Below, piece after piece: positions 18,261-26,991 of a stretch of DNA of 64,000 bases; within the stretch, counting starts at the first letter, position 1, and the number at the start of each line of letters is the position of its first letter. Under the pieces are notes generated by a model, which ran no database searches, was not told the origin of the DNA, and saw only the letters and a program-made list of their open reading frames with translations. Both the position numbers and the translations under genes were made by a program. The DNA comes from Raineyella fluvialis (lineage in GTDB: Bacteria; Actinomycetota; Actinomycetes; Propionibacteriales; Propionibacteriaceae). The stretch is from NCBI RefSeq assembly GCF_009646095.1, contig NZ_CP045725.1:2666001-2730000 (forward strand), in the 5' to 3' direction.

Positions 18261-19183
18261 CAGCCACGCTCCGCGAGCCGGTGCGGCGCCGGGACGTCGG
18301 CGACGTTGATGCCGACCATGGCCTCACCGAGCCCGCGGGAGGCGTCGGCGATCACCTGGGGGTCGTTGAAGTGGGTGGTCGCGCGGACGATGGCCGCGGC
18401 ACGCTTGGCCGGGTTGCCGGACTTGAAGATGCCCGAGCCGACGAAGACGCCATCGGCGCCGAGCTGCATCATCATCGCGGCGTCGGCCGGGGTGGCGATG
18501 CCGCCGGCGACGAAGAGCACGACCGGGAGCTTGCCCTCGCGGGCGACCTGGCGGACCAGCTCGTACGGCGCCTGCAGCTCCTTGGCCGCGACGTAGAGCT
18601 CGTCGTCGGACTTGGCGCCGAGGCCGCGGATCTCGCCCTTGATGGTGCGCAGGTGCTTCATCGCCTCGGACACGTCACCGGTGCCGGCCTCGCCCTTGGA
18701 GCGGATCATCGAGGCGCCCTCGGTGATCCGGCGCAGCGCCTCACCGAGGTTGGTCGCGCCGCAGACGAAGGGGACGCTGAACTGGGTCTTGTCGATGTGG
18801 TTCACGAAGTCGGCGGGGGAGAGAACCTCGGACTCGTCGATGTAGTCGACCTTGAGCGCCTCGAGCACCTGGGCCTCGACGAAGTGGCCGATCCGGGCCT
18901 TGGCCATCACCGGGATGGAGACGGCCTCGATGATGCCCTCGATCAGGTCCGGGTCGCTCATCCGGGCCACGCCACCCTGGGCGCGGATGTCGGCAGGGAC
19001 CCGCTCCAGAGCCATCACCGCGACGGCGCCGGCCTCCTCGGCGATCTTCGCCTGCTCGGGCGTGACGACGTCCATGATGACGCCACCCTTGAGCATCCGG
19101 GCGAGTCCGGTGTTGACCGCGACGCGGTCGTCGAGGGTCGGGGCGCCCGTGGTGGGGACGGTCGGGGAGAGCGTGTCAGTCAT
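18257..19183 (-). CDS. pdxS: Pyridoxal 5'-phosphate synthase subunit PdxS
   Basis: 308 aa. The (beta/alpha)8 synthase makes PLP from ribose 5-phosphate, glyceraldehyde 3-phosphate and ammonia. Characteristic blocks are [48 protein letters not shown] with catalytic lysines, [21 protein letters not shown], and [11 protein letters not shown] use the ATG at 19183 with GAGGA close upstream; the open frame extends further but would read into the promoter shared with pdxR. Confidence 0.96.
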   Translation of the reverse strand: MTDTLSPTVPTTGAPTLDDRVAVNTGLARMLKGGVIMDVVTPEQAKIAEEAGAVAVMALERVPADIRAQGGVARMSDPDLIEGIIEAVSIPVMAKARIGHFVEAQVLEALKVDYIDESEVLSPADFVNHIDKTQFSVPFVCGATNLGEALRRITEGASMIRSKGEAGTGDVSEAMKHLRTIKGEIRGLGAKSDDELYVAAKELQAPYELVRQVAREGKLPVVLFVAGGIATPADAAMMMQLGADGVFVGSGIFKSGNPAKRAAAIVRATTHFNDPQVIADASRGLGEAMVGINVADVPAPHRLAERGW

Positions 19184-19238
19184 GGGTCCTCGTCGGATCG
19201 AGCGGTCTACGTACGGTGCCCCATGATTCCGTACGCAT

Positions 19239-19282
19239 CTGGCCCACAACAGAGCCAGTTCATAGTAAGTTCAGTGGGCCAG
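19239..19282. promoter_or_regulatory. Inverted-repeat operator between pdxS and pdxR
   Basis: Perfect 9-bp inverted repeat CTGGCCCAC (19239-19247) and GTGGGCCAG (19274-19282) with a 26-bp spacer in the 116-bp divergent intergenic region. GCCAGTT also recurs at 19254-19260 and 19279-19285. MocR regulators bind repeated sites in such regions, so this is a candidate PdxR operator. Confidence 0.5.
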
Positions 19283-19299
19283 TTGCTAGGCTGGCGGTC

Positions 19300-20751
19300 A
19301 TGGAACGTACGGTGCGGGACTGGAGCCTCGCGCTCGACCCCGCCTCGGCCCTGAACCTACCGGCCCAGATCGCCGCGGGGGTCCGCCGGGATGTCGGCGC
19401 AGGCACGCTGCGCCCCGGCGAACCGATGCCCTCCAGTCGCGCCCTGGCCCAGACACTCGGCGTCTCCCGGGGGACCGTGGAGGCGGCGTACGACCAACTC
19501 GTGGCGGAGGGCTACCTGCTGTCGCGGCCCCGGTCCGGGATGCTGGTCAACCCCCGCTTGCGGGCGACCGTCCCCGCACCGCGTGAGGGCGCCGGGCAGT
19601 CGCGCGCAGAAGACCCCGCACCCGGCACCGACCTCGACCTGGTGCCAGGTCACGACAGCAACAGTCCGCTGGTCGACCCCGCCTGGCGATCGGCCTGGCG
19701 CAGGGCTGCCGACACCGAGCGGTTGCCCGATCAGCGCACCATCGACCCGACGGGGGACCCGGTCCTGCGTCGCGCGGTGGCCGAACATCTTCGCCTCATG
19801 CGCGGCCTGCTGGTCGATCCCGCGCAGGTGGTGGTGACGGCAGGCTCTCGAGAAGGCCTGGCCCTGCTGTTGGCCGGGCTCGTGGCAGACGGTCGATCCG
19901 GGCCGTTGCGGGTCGGGGTGGAGGATCCAGGCTTCCCTGGGCTCCGGCGGACCCTGGCCAGGCTTGGTGTGGCCACCGTGCCGCTGCCGGTGGACGGCTC
20001 GGGCCTGGTGGTGCCGACGGCCGACGACGTGCCCGGTGTTGTCCTGGTGACGCCGAACCACCAATACCCGTACGGCTCCGCGATGCCCGCCACCCGGCGG
20101 ACGGAACTGTTGGACTGGGCCTCCACCACCGGCACCTTGGTGGTCGAGGACGACTATGACAGCGAGTTCCGTTACGTCGGCTCCCCGCCTCCGGCCCTCT
20201 ACGGGCTGTCGCCGGGGGCGCCGGTGGTCCACCTGGCCACGTTCTCCGCCGTGCTGTCGCGCGACGTCGGCACCGGGTACCTGCTGCTGCCCGAGTCGTT
20301 GGTCGGGCCGGTGACGAGGATCAGACAGGACCTCGGCTGCCCGGTGGCGCCGATTCTGCAACGCGCGGTGGCTCACTACCTCGACGACGGGGGACTGCGG
20401 CGCCGACTGCAGCGCTCCCGGCGGCGGCTGGCCGCCACGCATCGACTGGTCGCCGAGGTCCTGGAGCGGATACCCGGTGCGGTGGACCAGGGGCGGATGC
20501 TGGTGGTCGAGCGCCCCCCCGAGGTCGCCGCGGCCGTCCTGGCCGGCTGTGCCGAGCGTGGCCTGCTGTTGGGGGACCTGGCCGATGGATGGTCGGGCAC
20601 CCCGCACAGCACCGGCGTCGTCCTCGGCTACGGCGCCGTCGACGAAGCCCCGCTGGCGCGCGGCCTCACGATCCTCGAGGACGTGCTCGCCACGACTCCC
20701 GATCCGGTCGCCCCGACTCATCGGCGAAGCGACATCCCGGAAACCTTGTGA
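19300..20751 (+). CDS. pdxR: MocR/PdxR-type regulator (GntR HTH plus aminotransferase fold) lacking the PLP lysine
   Basis: 483 aa. The N-terminal GntR winged helix (GTLRPGEPMPSSRALAQTLGVSRGTVEAAYDQLVAEGYL) is fused to a fold-type I aminotransferase domain: VVVTAGSREGLALL, TPNHQYPYGSAMP, VVEDDYDSEFRY. In MocR proteins the PLP Schiff-base lysine sits in a TFSK motif; here the sequence is HLATFSAVL, with Ala317 (GCC) instead. Normally PdxR activates pdxST when PLP is low. Divergent orientation from pdxST supports this target. The lysine loss may change or abolish effector response. The ATG at 19300 is chosen because upstream codons lie in the operator region. Confidence 0.85.
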   Translation: MERTVRDWSLALDPASALNLPAQIAAGVRRDVGAGTLRPGEPMPSSRALAQTLGVSRGTVEAAYDQLVAEGYLLSRPRSGMLVNPRLRATVPAPREGAGQSRAEDPAPGTDLDLVPGHDSNSPLVDPAWRSAWRRAADTERLPDQRTIDPTGDPVLRRAVAEHLRLMRGLLVDPAQVVVTAGSREGLALLLAGLVADGRSGPLRVGVEDPGFPGLRRTLARLGVATVPLPVDGSGLVVPTADDVPGVVLVTPNHQYPYGSAMPATRRTELLDWASTTGTLVVEDDYDSEFRYVGSPPPALYGLSPGAPVVHLATFSAVLSRDVGTGYLLLPESLVGPVTRIRQDLGCPVAPILQRAVAHYLDDGGLRRRLQRSRRRLAATHRLVAEVLERIPGAVDQGRMLVVERPPEVAAAVLAGCAERGLLLGDLADGWSGTPHSTGVVLGYGAVDEAPLARGLTILEDVLATTPDPVAPTHRRSDIPETL

Positions 20752-20830
20752 GCCAACTCACATCTGATGAGACTGGAAGGACGAGAATGCCGGCCGCCCT
20801 CGGCCGGTGCCCGGACCCGAAGGAGTAGTC

Positions 20831-21181
20831 GTGACAGCAGAGAACGATCCCCTGGAGCAGGACCCGACCACGCGGCGCGGAGACGGCGGTGCCGACTCCG
20901 GTGCCGACGCCGGCGGCGACGGTGGTGCCGACGGGGGCGCGGACCTCGGCGGCGCAGTCGGCCAGTGGGGTGCAGGCCAGGGACACGGAGACGGCGGGGC
21001 GGATTCCGATGCCGGAGCATCGCGAGGCGGTGACGGCGGGGCCGACGGTGGTGCCGACTCCGGCGGCGATGGTGGTGCTGATGGTGGCGCTGACGGTGGT
21101 GCTGATGGTGGCGCGGACGGCGGCGCTGATGGTGGCGCGGACGGCGGCGCTGATGGTGGCGCGGACGGCGGCGCACGCTGA
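20831..21181 (+). CDS. GGAD-repeat small acidic protein, possible modified-peptide precursor
   Basis: 116 aa. Residues 1-17 (TAENDPLEQDPTTRR) form a leader-like, non-repetitive start. The rest is almost only Gly, Ala and Asp, built on GGAD/SGGD units, interrupted once by GGAVGQWGAGQGHGD. The 3' third is perfect GGAD tandem repeats ending GGAR. No hydrophobic segment or cysteine is present. The GTG at 20831 has AAGGAG 6 nt upstream. It is directly followed by a JmjC-like cupin and a sucrase/ferredoxin-like gene. I do not recognise a family; a substrate peptide for the cupin is inference. Confidence 0.6.
   Translation: MTAENDPLEQDPTTRRGDGGADSGADAGGDGGADGGADLGGAVGQWGAGQGHGDGGADSDAGASRGGDGGADGGADSGGDGGADGGADGGADGGADGGADGGADGGADGGADGGAR
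21058..21172 (+). repeat. Tandem repeat encoding GGAD units
   Basis: 12-bp unit GGTGGCGCGGAC with synonymous changes; near the end a 24-bp higher-order unit (GGAD-GGAD) repeats about three times almost identically. Such an array is prone to slippage and length variation. Confidence 0.8.
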
Positions 21182-22428
21182 CCACTGAACGCCCCGCGCG
21201 TTCGTCGGATCCCTCCCGTTCGGCGCTCGACCGTCTCGTCCCCTCCGGAGGAGCGGTCTTCGCCGAGCGGTTCTGGGGACGCGCGCCGCTGCTCGCCACC
21301 GTGGAGGAACGCTCCGGTGACACGTTCGCGGACCTCTTCGACGTCGCGGCGGCCGACGAACTGCTCACCCACCGGGGGCTGCGCACACCCTTCCTGCGGA
21401 TGGCCAAACAGGGCACCACGGTGCCGGAGTCCGCGTTCACGGCGCGTGGGGGCGTTGGGGCGGGGATCGCCGATCAGGTCGATCCGGACAAGGTGCGGCG
21501 GTTGTTCGCCGACGGCACCAGCATCGTGCTGCAGGCATTGCACCGGACCTGGGAGCCGGTGGCCCGATTCGCGCAGGACCTGGCGGCCGAGCTCGGCCAC
21601 CCCACCCAGGTCAACAGCTACATCACTCCTGCAGACAACCGCGGGTTCGAGGCCCATTACGACGTCCACGACGTCTTCGTACTGCAGATCCACGGGACCA
21701 AGCACTGGGTCATCCACCCGCCGGTGCTGGACCGCCCCCAGCGCGACGAGCCCTGGAACGATCGCGCCGGACGGGTGCGCGAGGCCTCTAGCGCCGCACC
21801 GCTGCTGGACACGGTCCTCCGCCCCGGCGACGTGCTCTACCTCCCCCGTGGCTTCATCCACTCCGCCCGGGCCTGCGGAGGGACGAGCGTCCACCTGACC
21901 ATCGGCATCCACCCCTGGACCGGCCAGCACGTCACGTCGGCACTGCTGACGGCGACGGGCCGCCGCCTGCACGATGACCCACGCGTCCGCACGAGCCTGC
22001 CGGTAGGGATCGACCCCGGCGAGGGCGAGGCGCTGCGTCCCGAGGTGGAGCGTCTTCGCGAGGTGCTCCTCGACGCCGTGCGTACGCTCGACGCCGATGC
22101 CGTCCTGGACACCCTCGCCGAACAGGCCCGCGACGCCCAGCGGGCCGACGCCCTGCCCCCGCTGGCACAGCTCGACGCCGCGGATACGCTGGCGCCCACC
22201 TCGCGCGTACGGCTGCGGCGTCACCTCCTGGTGCGCCTCGAGGACACCGATGACGGCACGCTCGTCACCAGCCGGATCGGCGTCGTACGCCTCGAGGCCG
22301 ACGCGGCTGCGGTGCTGCAGCGGCTCCTCGAGGGCCGGGAGCTGACCGCGCGGGAGGCCGGACACGGCGGGGGCATCAGTGCCGTCGCCGACCTGGTCCG
22401 CCAAGGGCTCCTTGAGGTGCTGCCGTGA
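21178..22428 (+). CDS. JmjC-like cupin (ribosomal-oxygenase-type) protein
   Basis: About 416 aa. Fe(II)/2-oxoglutarate-type cupin: N-terminal VFAERFWGRAPLLA, then TPADNRGFEAHYDVHDVFVLQIHGTKHW with the HxD metal pair, and LRPGDVLYLPRGFIHSARA with the distal His. A C-terminal winged-helix-like half follows. This is the architecture of cupin_4/JmjC hydroxylases that act on proteins. The only canonical start in frame is GTG 21301, but conserved coding sequence (F..-RFWGRAPLL) lies upstream of it. The frame is open back to a stop at about 21150, leaving only a CTG at 21178, overlapping the repeat-protein stop. So either CTG initiates or an indel hides the start. It ends 4 bp inside the next gene. 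Confidence 0.8.
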   Translation: MTTERPARSSDPSRSALDRLVPSGGAVFAERFWGRAPLLATVEERSGDTFADLFDVAAADELLTHRGLRTPFLRMAKQGTTVPESAFTARGGVGAGIADQVDPDKVRRLFADGTSIVLQALHRTWEPVARFAQDLAAELGHPTQVNSYITPADNRGFEAHYDVHDVFVLQIHGTKHWVIHPPVLDRPQRDEPWNDRAGRVREASSAAPLLDTVLRPGDVLYLPRGFIHSARACGGTSVHLTIGIHPWTGQHVTSALLTATGRRLHDDPRVRTSLPVGIDPGEGEALRPEVERLREVLLDAVRTLDADAVLDTLAEQARDAQRADALPPLAQLDAADTLAPTSRVRLRRHLLVRLEDTDDGTLVTSRIGVVRLEADAAAVLQRLLEGRELTAREAGHGGGISAVADLVRQGLLEVLP

Positions 22429-23366
22429 GCGAGGCTCCGTGCTCTGACGCCGCCCGTCGGCGCGGCGACCGGTGGGTGGGTACGGCTCCGCCGGCCCGGC
22501 GCTGGTTCCTCGTCACTAAGACGGGCGACTGGGATGTCGACGCCTGGCAGGGCCTGCACGCCGACCCGGACACGAAGGCCGTGCTGCGCGAGATGCTCGC
22601 CGCCGCCGGCGCTCGGCTGATGCTGATCCGTCGGCCCGGTCGCCACCAGGAACAGCCGTCCTTGTGGGGCATCGTCGATTCCGCCTCGACGCCTCGGATC
22701 CGCTGGGGCGCGCAGGGCGGCGACGATGACCTGCTCCTCGCCGCGCGCAGCCTGCTGGCGGCAGCTCCGCACCCCCACCCCGGTGGCTCCGGGAGTGAGG
22801 AGGGTCCGTTGCTGTTGGTCTGCACGCACGGCCGCAAGGACCGCTGCTGCGCGGTCCGGGGTCGTCCGGTCGCCGCAGCGGCCGCCGAGCAGTGGCCCGA
22901 CGCGACGTGGGAATGCACCCACACCGGCGGTGACCGTTTCGCCGGCAACCTGATCGTCCTGCCCGACGGCGCCTGCTACGGCGGCCTCGACGCGTCCGAC
23001 GTGGGTCCTGTTGTCGCAGCGCATCTGGCCGGGCGGGTCGACCCTGCCCACCTGCGTGGTCCCACCGGCATGACCCCTGCCACGCAGGCGGCCGTCGTCG
23101 CCGTCCATGAGCGCTGGGGGCCGCTGGCGTGGTCTGACGTCGTGGCCGCCCGCCAGTCCGGAGACGCGGCGCGGTGGAGTGTCCACCTGCGGGTCACCTC
23201 GATCGGCCGTGTCCGGGTCACCGGCCACACCGAACTCACCCCGCCACACCTACTCACCTGTGATGCCGTCCGGCCGTCGCCGATGGCGCTGCCCGTCGTC
23301 GACGCCGTGGAGCGCCTGACGTCCGAGGAGGCGGCGGAACGCTGGGTCAGGCCTCCAGTTCGGTGA
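22425..23366 (+). CDS. Sucrase/ferredoxin-like (Suc_Fer-like) family protein
   Basis: 313 aa. Thioredoxin-like ferredoxin fold seen in VCTHGRKDRCCAVRGRPVAA and ECTHTGGDRFAGNLIVLPDGACYGGL, the two Cys/His segments of this family, which may bind a [2Fe-2S] cluster. Translationally coupled to the cupin gene (4-bp overlap). A redox partner for the cupin hydroxylase is a reasonable inference. Convergent with the dehydratase at 23347, overlapping by 20 bp. Confidence 0.8.
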   Translation: MSEAPCSDAARRRGDRWVGTAPPARRWFLVTKTGDWDVDAWQGLHADPDTKAVLREMLAAAGARLMLIRRPGRHQEQPSLWGIVDSASTPRIRWGAQGGDDDLLLAARSLLAAAPHPHPGGSGSEEGPLLLVCTHGRKDRCCAVRGRPVAAAAAEQWPDATWECTHTGGDRFAGNLIVLPDGACYGGLDASDVGPVVAAHLAGRVDPAHLRGPTGMTPATQAAVVAVHERWGPLAWSDVVAARQSGDAARWSVHLRVTSIGRVRVTGHTELTPPHLLTCDAVRPSPMALPVVDAVERLTSEEAAERWVRPPVR

Positions 23367-24258
23367 CCACCTGTGGCACCACCGCCAGCAACTCGTGCGC
23401 CAGGTAGCCGCGCCGCCCGTACGCCGAGGCCAGCCGTTCGCCGCATCGGCCGTGTACGTACGCCGCCCAGACGGCGGCCTGCTTCGGGTCCGCGCCCCGG
23501 GCCAGCAGGCCGGTGATGATCCCGGACTTCACGTCCCCGCTGCCGGCCACCGCCATGCTCGGGCCACCGGAGTCATCGGCCCAGGCTCGGCCTTCGGGGG
23601 TGACCACGTAGGAGGTGGCGGCCCCCGATACCACGACCGCACCCGTTCGTGCTGCCAGCTGGCCGGTCGCCGCGGCGAGGTCGGTGGGCCGCTCGCCGTC
23701 GAGACCCAGCGTGAAGGAGAGCTCGTTGGCGTTGGGGGAGAGGACGGCCCGCCCGGCCAGATGGGCCACCGCGTCGCCGTTCTCGGTCACGTACGCCATG
23801 CCCAACGCGTCGAGACACAGCGTCCCCTGCAGCGCCGGGATCACCGCGCCGGCCAACGCCACGGCCGCGTCCACGTCGTTCATCCCGGGACCGAACAGCA
23901 CTGCGTCGACCCGCCCGGCCTCCTCGATGATCCGCTGCGCTCCCTCGACGGAGAGATTGCCGTCCGCGTTCGTGGGCAGCCCCAGCACGTACGCCTCGGG
24001 AAAGGTGACGGCCATCGTCGGTGCCACCTGGTGGGCGGTGAGAATGCGGACCTTGCCGGCACCCGCCCGGAAGGCCGCCTCACCAGCCAATCGGACGGCA
24101 CCGGGAGTGGCGACGCTGCCGCCGACGACCAGCACGCGCCCCTGGCTGTCCTTGTCGCCGTCGCTGAAGGGCAGCGGCCACCGACGCAGCAGACCGGACG
24201 TGACCACCTGGGGTGCCTCGACGGTGCCTCCCTGCTCGGTGTCATGGGTCGCGCTCAC
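23347..24258 (-). CDS. nnrD: ADP-dependent NAD(P)H-hydrate dehydratase
   Basis: 303 aa. Ribokinase-like repair enzyme that dehydrates damaged NAD(P)HX. Motifs include GRVLVVGGSVATPGAVRLAGEAAFRAGAGKV, FGPGM, LSPNANELSFTLG and AVAGSGDVKSGIITGLLARG (nucleotide-binding GxGD with the catalytic Asp). It lacks the epimerase (YjeF-N) domain found in fused versions. The GTG start overlaps the stop of the upstream phosphatase gene (GTGA). Confidence 0.88.
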   Translation of the reverse strand: MSATHDTEQGGTVEAPQVVTSGLLRRWPLPFSDGDKDSQGRVLVVGGSVATPGAVRLAGEAAFRAGAGKVRILTAHQVAPTMAVTFPEAYVLGLPTNADGNLSVEGAQRIIEEAGRVDAVLFGPGMNDVDAAVALAGAVIPALQGTLCLDALGMAYVTENGDAVAHLAGRAVLSPNANELSFTLGLDGERPTDLAAATGQLAARTGAVVVSGAATSYVVTPEGRAWADDSGGPSMAVAGSGDVKSGIITGLLARGADPKQAAVWAAYVHGRCGERLASAYGRRGYLAHELLAVVPQVVTELEA

Positions 24259-25034
24259 CCGGGCGCCATCCCGGCTGCCGGCTCGCGCGTGGACGTGGCG
24301 GGGGAGCGCTCGATCGGGCCGCTGTCGGCGTACGACTCCAGCTCCAGCGTTCCGCCCTCCTCGCGTACGTAGGTGGTCAGCGAGCAGTTCGGCAACGGGA
24401 CGGTGGAGTCGATCTCCAGCAGCGAGGCTTCCTGCAGGCCCTCGATCACCAGCCGGAAGGACATGATCACGGCCTGGTGGGAGAACACCCAGACGTTGGC
24501 GTCGTGGTACTCGGCGCGGATGTCGCCGAGCACGCTACGCACGCGCAGTGCCACGTCGGTCCAGCTCTCCCCGCCGGGTGGGCGGTAGTAGAACTTGCCG
24601 GTCCGGGCCCGGCGTGCGGCCTCCTCCGGGAACTTCTCGGTGATGCCCTTGTGGGTGTAGCCCTCCCAGCTGCCCAGGTCGCGCTCCCGCAGCCGCTCGT
24701 CCACCGCCAGCAGTTCCGTCATCCCGGCCGCGGCGAGGCAGATCTCGGCGGTGGTCCGGGCCCGCAGGTAGGGGGAGGACAACACCGCGTCGGGTCGCTC
24801 CGCGCGCGGCAGGGCCGCGAAGTAGGCGCCGAGGGCCTCGGCCTGTGCCCGCCCGTTGTCGGAGAGCGGAGTGTCCGGATCGCGTGTGGCCAGGTCCAAC
24901 TGGCCCAGTCCGGCGGCGCCCGCCCGACGGTCGGCGACGTTGCCGACACTCTCGCCGTGGCGGACCAGCACCAGCCGCTCGGGGGCACGCAATCGACCGG
25001 CGGACAGGGGTGGGGTATCGGTCGGGTCGGACAT
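24255..25034 (-). CDS. Histidine phosphatase (phosphoglycerate mutase-like) family protein
   Basis: 259 aa. The RHG signature is LVLVRHGESVGNVADRR near residue 20, with SSPYLRARTTAE, the Glu of RERDLGSWEGYT, and the second catalytic His in VWVFSHQAVIMSFR. This is the 2-His phosphatase branch; the substrate is not predictable. A strong ribosome binding site (AGGAAGGAG) lies 4 nt before the ATG at 25034. Probably co-transcribed with nnrD. Confidence 0.87.
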   Translation of the reverse strand: MSDPTDTPPLSAGRLRAPERLVLVRHGESVGNVADRRAGAAGLGQLDLATRDPDTPLSDNGRAQAEALGAYFAALPRAERPDAVLSSPYLRARTTAEICLAAAGMTELLAVDERLRERDLGSWEGYTHKGITEKFPEEAARRARTGKFYYRPPGGESWTDVALRVRSVLGDIRAEYHDANVWVFSHQAVIMSFRLVIEGLQEASLLEIDSTVPLPNCSLTTYVREEGGTLELESYADSGPIERSPATSTREPAAGMAPG

Positions 25035-25131
25035 GGTGCTCCTTCCTCGCCCGTACGGGCTGTCGTTGTGGGCGCACTTCCACGCAAGCACCCTCTGCCC
25101 ACATCGGCACCGTCCCAAACGTCGCCCGCTC

Positions 25132-25137
25132 TAGACT
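25132..25137 (+). promoter_or_regulatory. -10 box for a leaderless transcript
   Basis: TAGACT ends 6 nt before the GTG at 25144 and no ribosome binding site is present, so transcription should start at or next to the start codon. Confidence 0.65.
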
Positions 25138-25143
25138 GGCGAC

Positions 25144-26037
25144 GTGCCCGTCGTGCCCCTGATCGTCCTGCCCGAGGACGAGTGGCGCTCTCGGGTCGAG
25201 GTCCATGAGATGCGGGTCGACGAACGTGTCGCCGGCCATCGGTGGCGTGCCGAACGAGGCATCGCCCACCCTGTCGACGACTTCCTGTGGCAGTACTACC
25301 GCTTCCGGCCGGCCGACCTGCGGCGCTGGCATCCGGGCCATGGCGTCGTCCTCGCCGGGAACGCTTCCGACGTCCTGACCCGGCCGGACTACCACCGCGT
25401 CGAGGGAGGGGTCGCCCTCGACAGTGCGGCCGTGCTGGAGCGCCGGGCCTCGACCGTCCGTCGGTCGCGTGACCTGCTCACCGCGGTCATGTCACGGCCC
25501 GGGCGGTACGGCTGCTTCGGCATGCATGAATGGGCGATGGTCCATGGCGCAGGCGAGCGGCGCCATCCGCTGCCGCTGCGTCTGGGACAGCGGGAGACCG
25601 ATCGTGTCGTCGAGGAGCTCGGGGCCCGCTGCACCCACGTCGACGCCTACCGGTTCTTCACGCCCAGCGGCCGCCCGCTCAACGACCGTGCGCTGACCCG
25701 CGAGGACCAACTCGCCTACGAACAGCCGGGTTGTCTGCACGCGAACATGGATCTCTACCGGATCGCCTACAAGCTGTCCCCGCTGGTCGACTCCGGGCTC
25801 GTGTTCGAGTGCTTCGAACTCGCCCGCGCCATCCGTGACCTCGACATGGCCGCCTCCCCGTATGACGTGAGCGGCTTCGGCATCGCGCCGGTGCCGGTCG
25901 AGACCGCGGCGGGCCGGGCGACGTACGTCACCGCACAGCGTGCTTTCCAGCAGCGAGCCGAGCCCCTGCGCCGCCGCCTCCTCACCGCGGTCGACGGCCT
26001 GCTCACCCCGCAGGCTGTGGACCCGCTGTCGAACTGA
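25144..26037 (+). CDS. Protein of the actinomycete '3-methyladenine DNA glycosylase' family
   Basis: 297 aa. Conserved blocks are HRWRAERGIAHPVDDFLWQYYRFRPADLRRWHPG, GCFGMHEWAMVHG, LGQRETDRVVE, THVDAYRFFTPSGRPLN and QPGCLHANMDLYRIAYKLSPLVDS. This family is usually annotated as a 3-methyladenine DNA glycosylase in actinomycetes, but it lacks an HhH-GPD motif and I know of no proof of that activity. Leaderless GTG start. Confidence 0.7.
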   Translation: MPVVPLIVLPEDEWRSRVEVHEMRVDERVAGHRWRAERGIAHPVDDFLWQYYRFRPADLRRWHPGHGVVLAGNASDVLTRPDYHRVEGGVALDSAAVLERRASTVRRSRDLLTAVMSRPGRYGCFGMHEWAMVHGAGERRHPLPLRLGQRETDRVVEELGARCTHVDAYRFFTPSGRPLNDRALTREDQLAYEQPGCLHANMDLYRIAYKLSPLVDSGLVFECFELARAIRDLDMAASPYDVSGFGIAPVPVETAAGRATYVTAQRAFQQRAEPLRRRLLTAVDGLLTPQAVDPLSN

Positions 26038-26131
26038 CCTCAGGTCTTGCCCGGCATGGTGCCGGCTGCTATGGGCCTGGTCCTCGTATGCTGGGGCCTC
26101 GGACGGACGTCGACCAGGGGTGGGGGAAGCG

Positions 26132-26923
26132 ATGAGGAACGTCGGGGCCGCGATCGCGACGGGCCTTGCGCTCGTGACAGCAGTCGCGGTGACGGGCTGT
26201 GCCCCCGCGGTCAGGGACGCCGTCCCCGCCCCCCTGGCGGAGCAGCAGCTCGTCGGTTCGGAGGCCTCCCCGAGCGCCACGCCCTCGACCACACCCGAGG
26301 CCACCCGCTCCGCGACGCCCCTGTCGGCGGTGGCATTCAGGGCCACCCCCAGGCCGACGCCCAGCACCGAGGCGACCATGGACGCCGCCGCCAACGCCGC
26401 TGCCGCGGCCAAGCAGGCCGAGGCTGACAAGGCGAGGGCCGACAAGGCGCGAGCTGACAAGGCGAGGGCCGACAAGGCGCGAGCGGACCAGGCGAAGGCA
26501 GACCTGGCGAGGGCCTCCGCCAGCGCCATCCAGGCGGCCCCGGACACCGACCCTCGCTGCGGCTACGGCACCGTGATGTGCGTGTCGAAGAGCGCCCGGA
26601 AGCTCTGGTTCATGAAGGACGGTCAGATCATCCGTACGGTCGATGTGCGGTTCGGCCTGGAGAGTGACCCGGAGCGGCGTACCCGCGAGGGCAACTTCCT
26701 GGTCTTCCGCAAGGAGGCCGAGTGGACCTCCAACCTCTACGGCTCCGATATGCCGTACGCCATGTTCTTCTCCGGCGGCGAGGCCGTCCATTTCTCCTCC
26801 GACTTCGCTGCCCGCGGGTATGCCGGCAACTCGCACGGCTGTGTGAACGTCCGCGACAAGGCGGCCCTGGCCGCCATCTTCGACCAGGTCGAGGTCGGTA
26901 CCACGCGCGTCGTCGTCTACTGA
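26132..26923 (+). CDS. L,D-transpeptidase (YkuD-type) lipoprotein
   Basis: 263 aa. Type II signal peptide with lipobox AVTGC, then a Ser/Thr/Pro-rich linker and an Ala/Lys/Asp/Arg-rich heptad-like repeat (DKARADKARADKARADK) that should form a helical stalk. From about residue 150 comes the catalytic domain, GYGTVMCVSKSARKLWFMKDG then the active-site motif NSHGCVNVRD (catalytic His and Cys). It would make 3-3 peptidoglycan crosslinks or attach proteins to the wall. GGGGAAG precedes the ATG at 26132. Confidence 0.85.
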   Translation: MRNVGAAIATGLALVTAVAVTGCAPAVRDAVPAPLAEQQLVGSEASPSATPSTTPEATRSATPLSAVAFRATPRPTPSTEATMDAAANAAAAAKQAEADKARADKARADKARADKARADQAKADLARASASAIQAAPDTDPRCGYGTVMCVSKSARKLWFMKDGQIIRTVDVRFGLESDPERRTREGNFLVFRKEAEWTSNLYGSDMPYAMFFSGGEAVHFSSDFAARGYAGNSHGCVNVRDKAALAAIFDQVEVGTTRVVVY

Positions 26924-26991
26924 CGTCGCCCGTCATCCCCTGGGCCGCCCGGCCCCACCCCCGGACCGAGCACACGGAGGACATCACCCGC

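Noticed and set aside
20880-21180. CRISPR array or satellite
   Set aside because: The repeats are 12/24-bp, head to tail, with no spacers, and are in frame with a protein.
20758-22404. Long minus-strand frame (548 codons) with Ala-Pro-Pro-Ser repeats
   Set aside because: It is the antisense of the GGAD repeat and the cupin gene. High GC keeps the opposite strand open; there is no ribosome binding site, and the sense strand has motifs.
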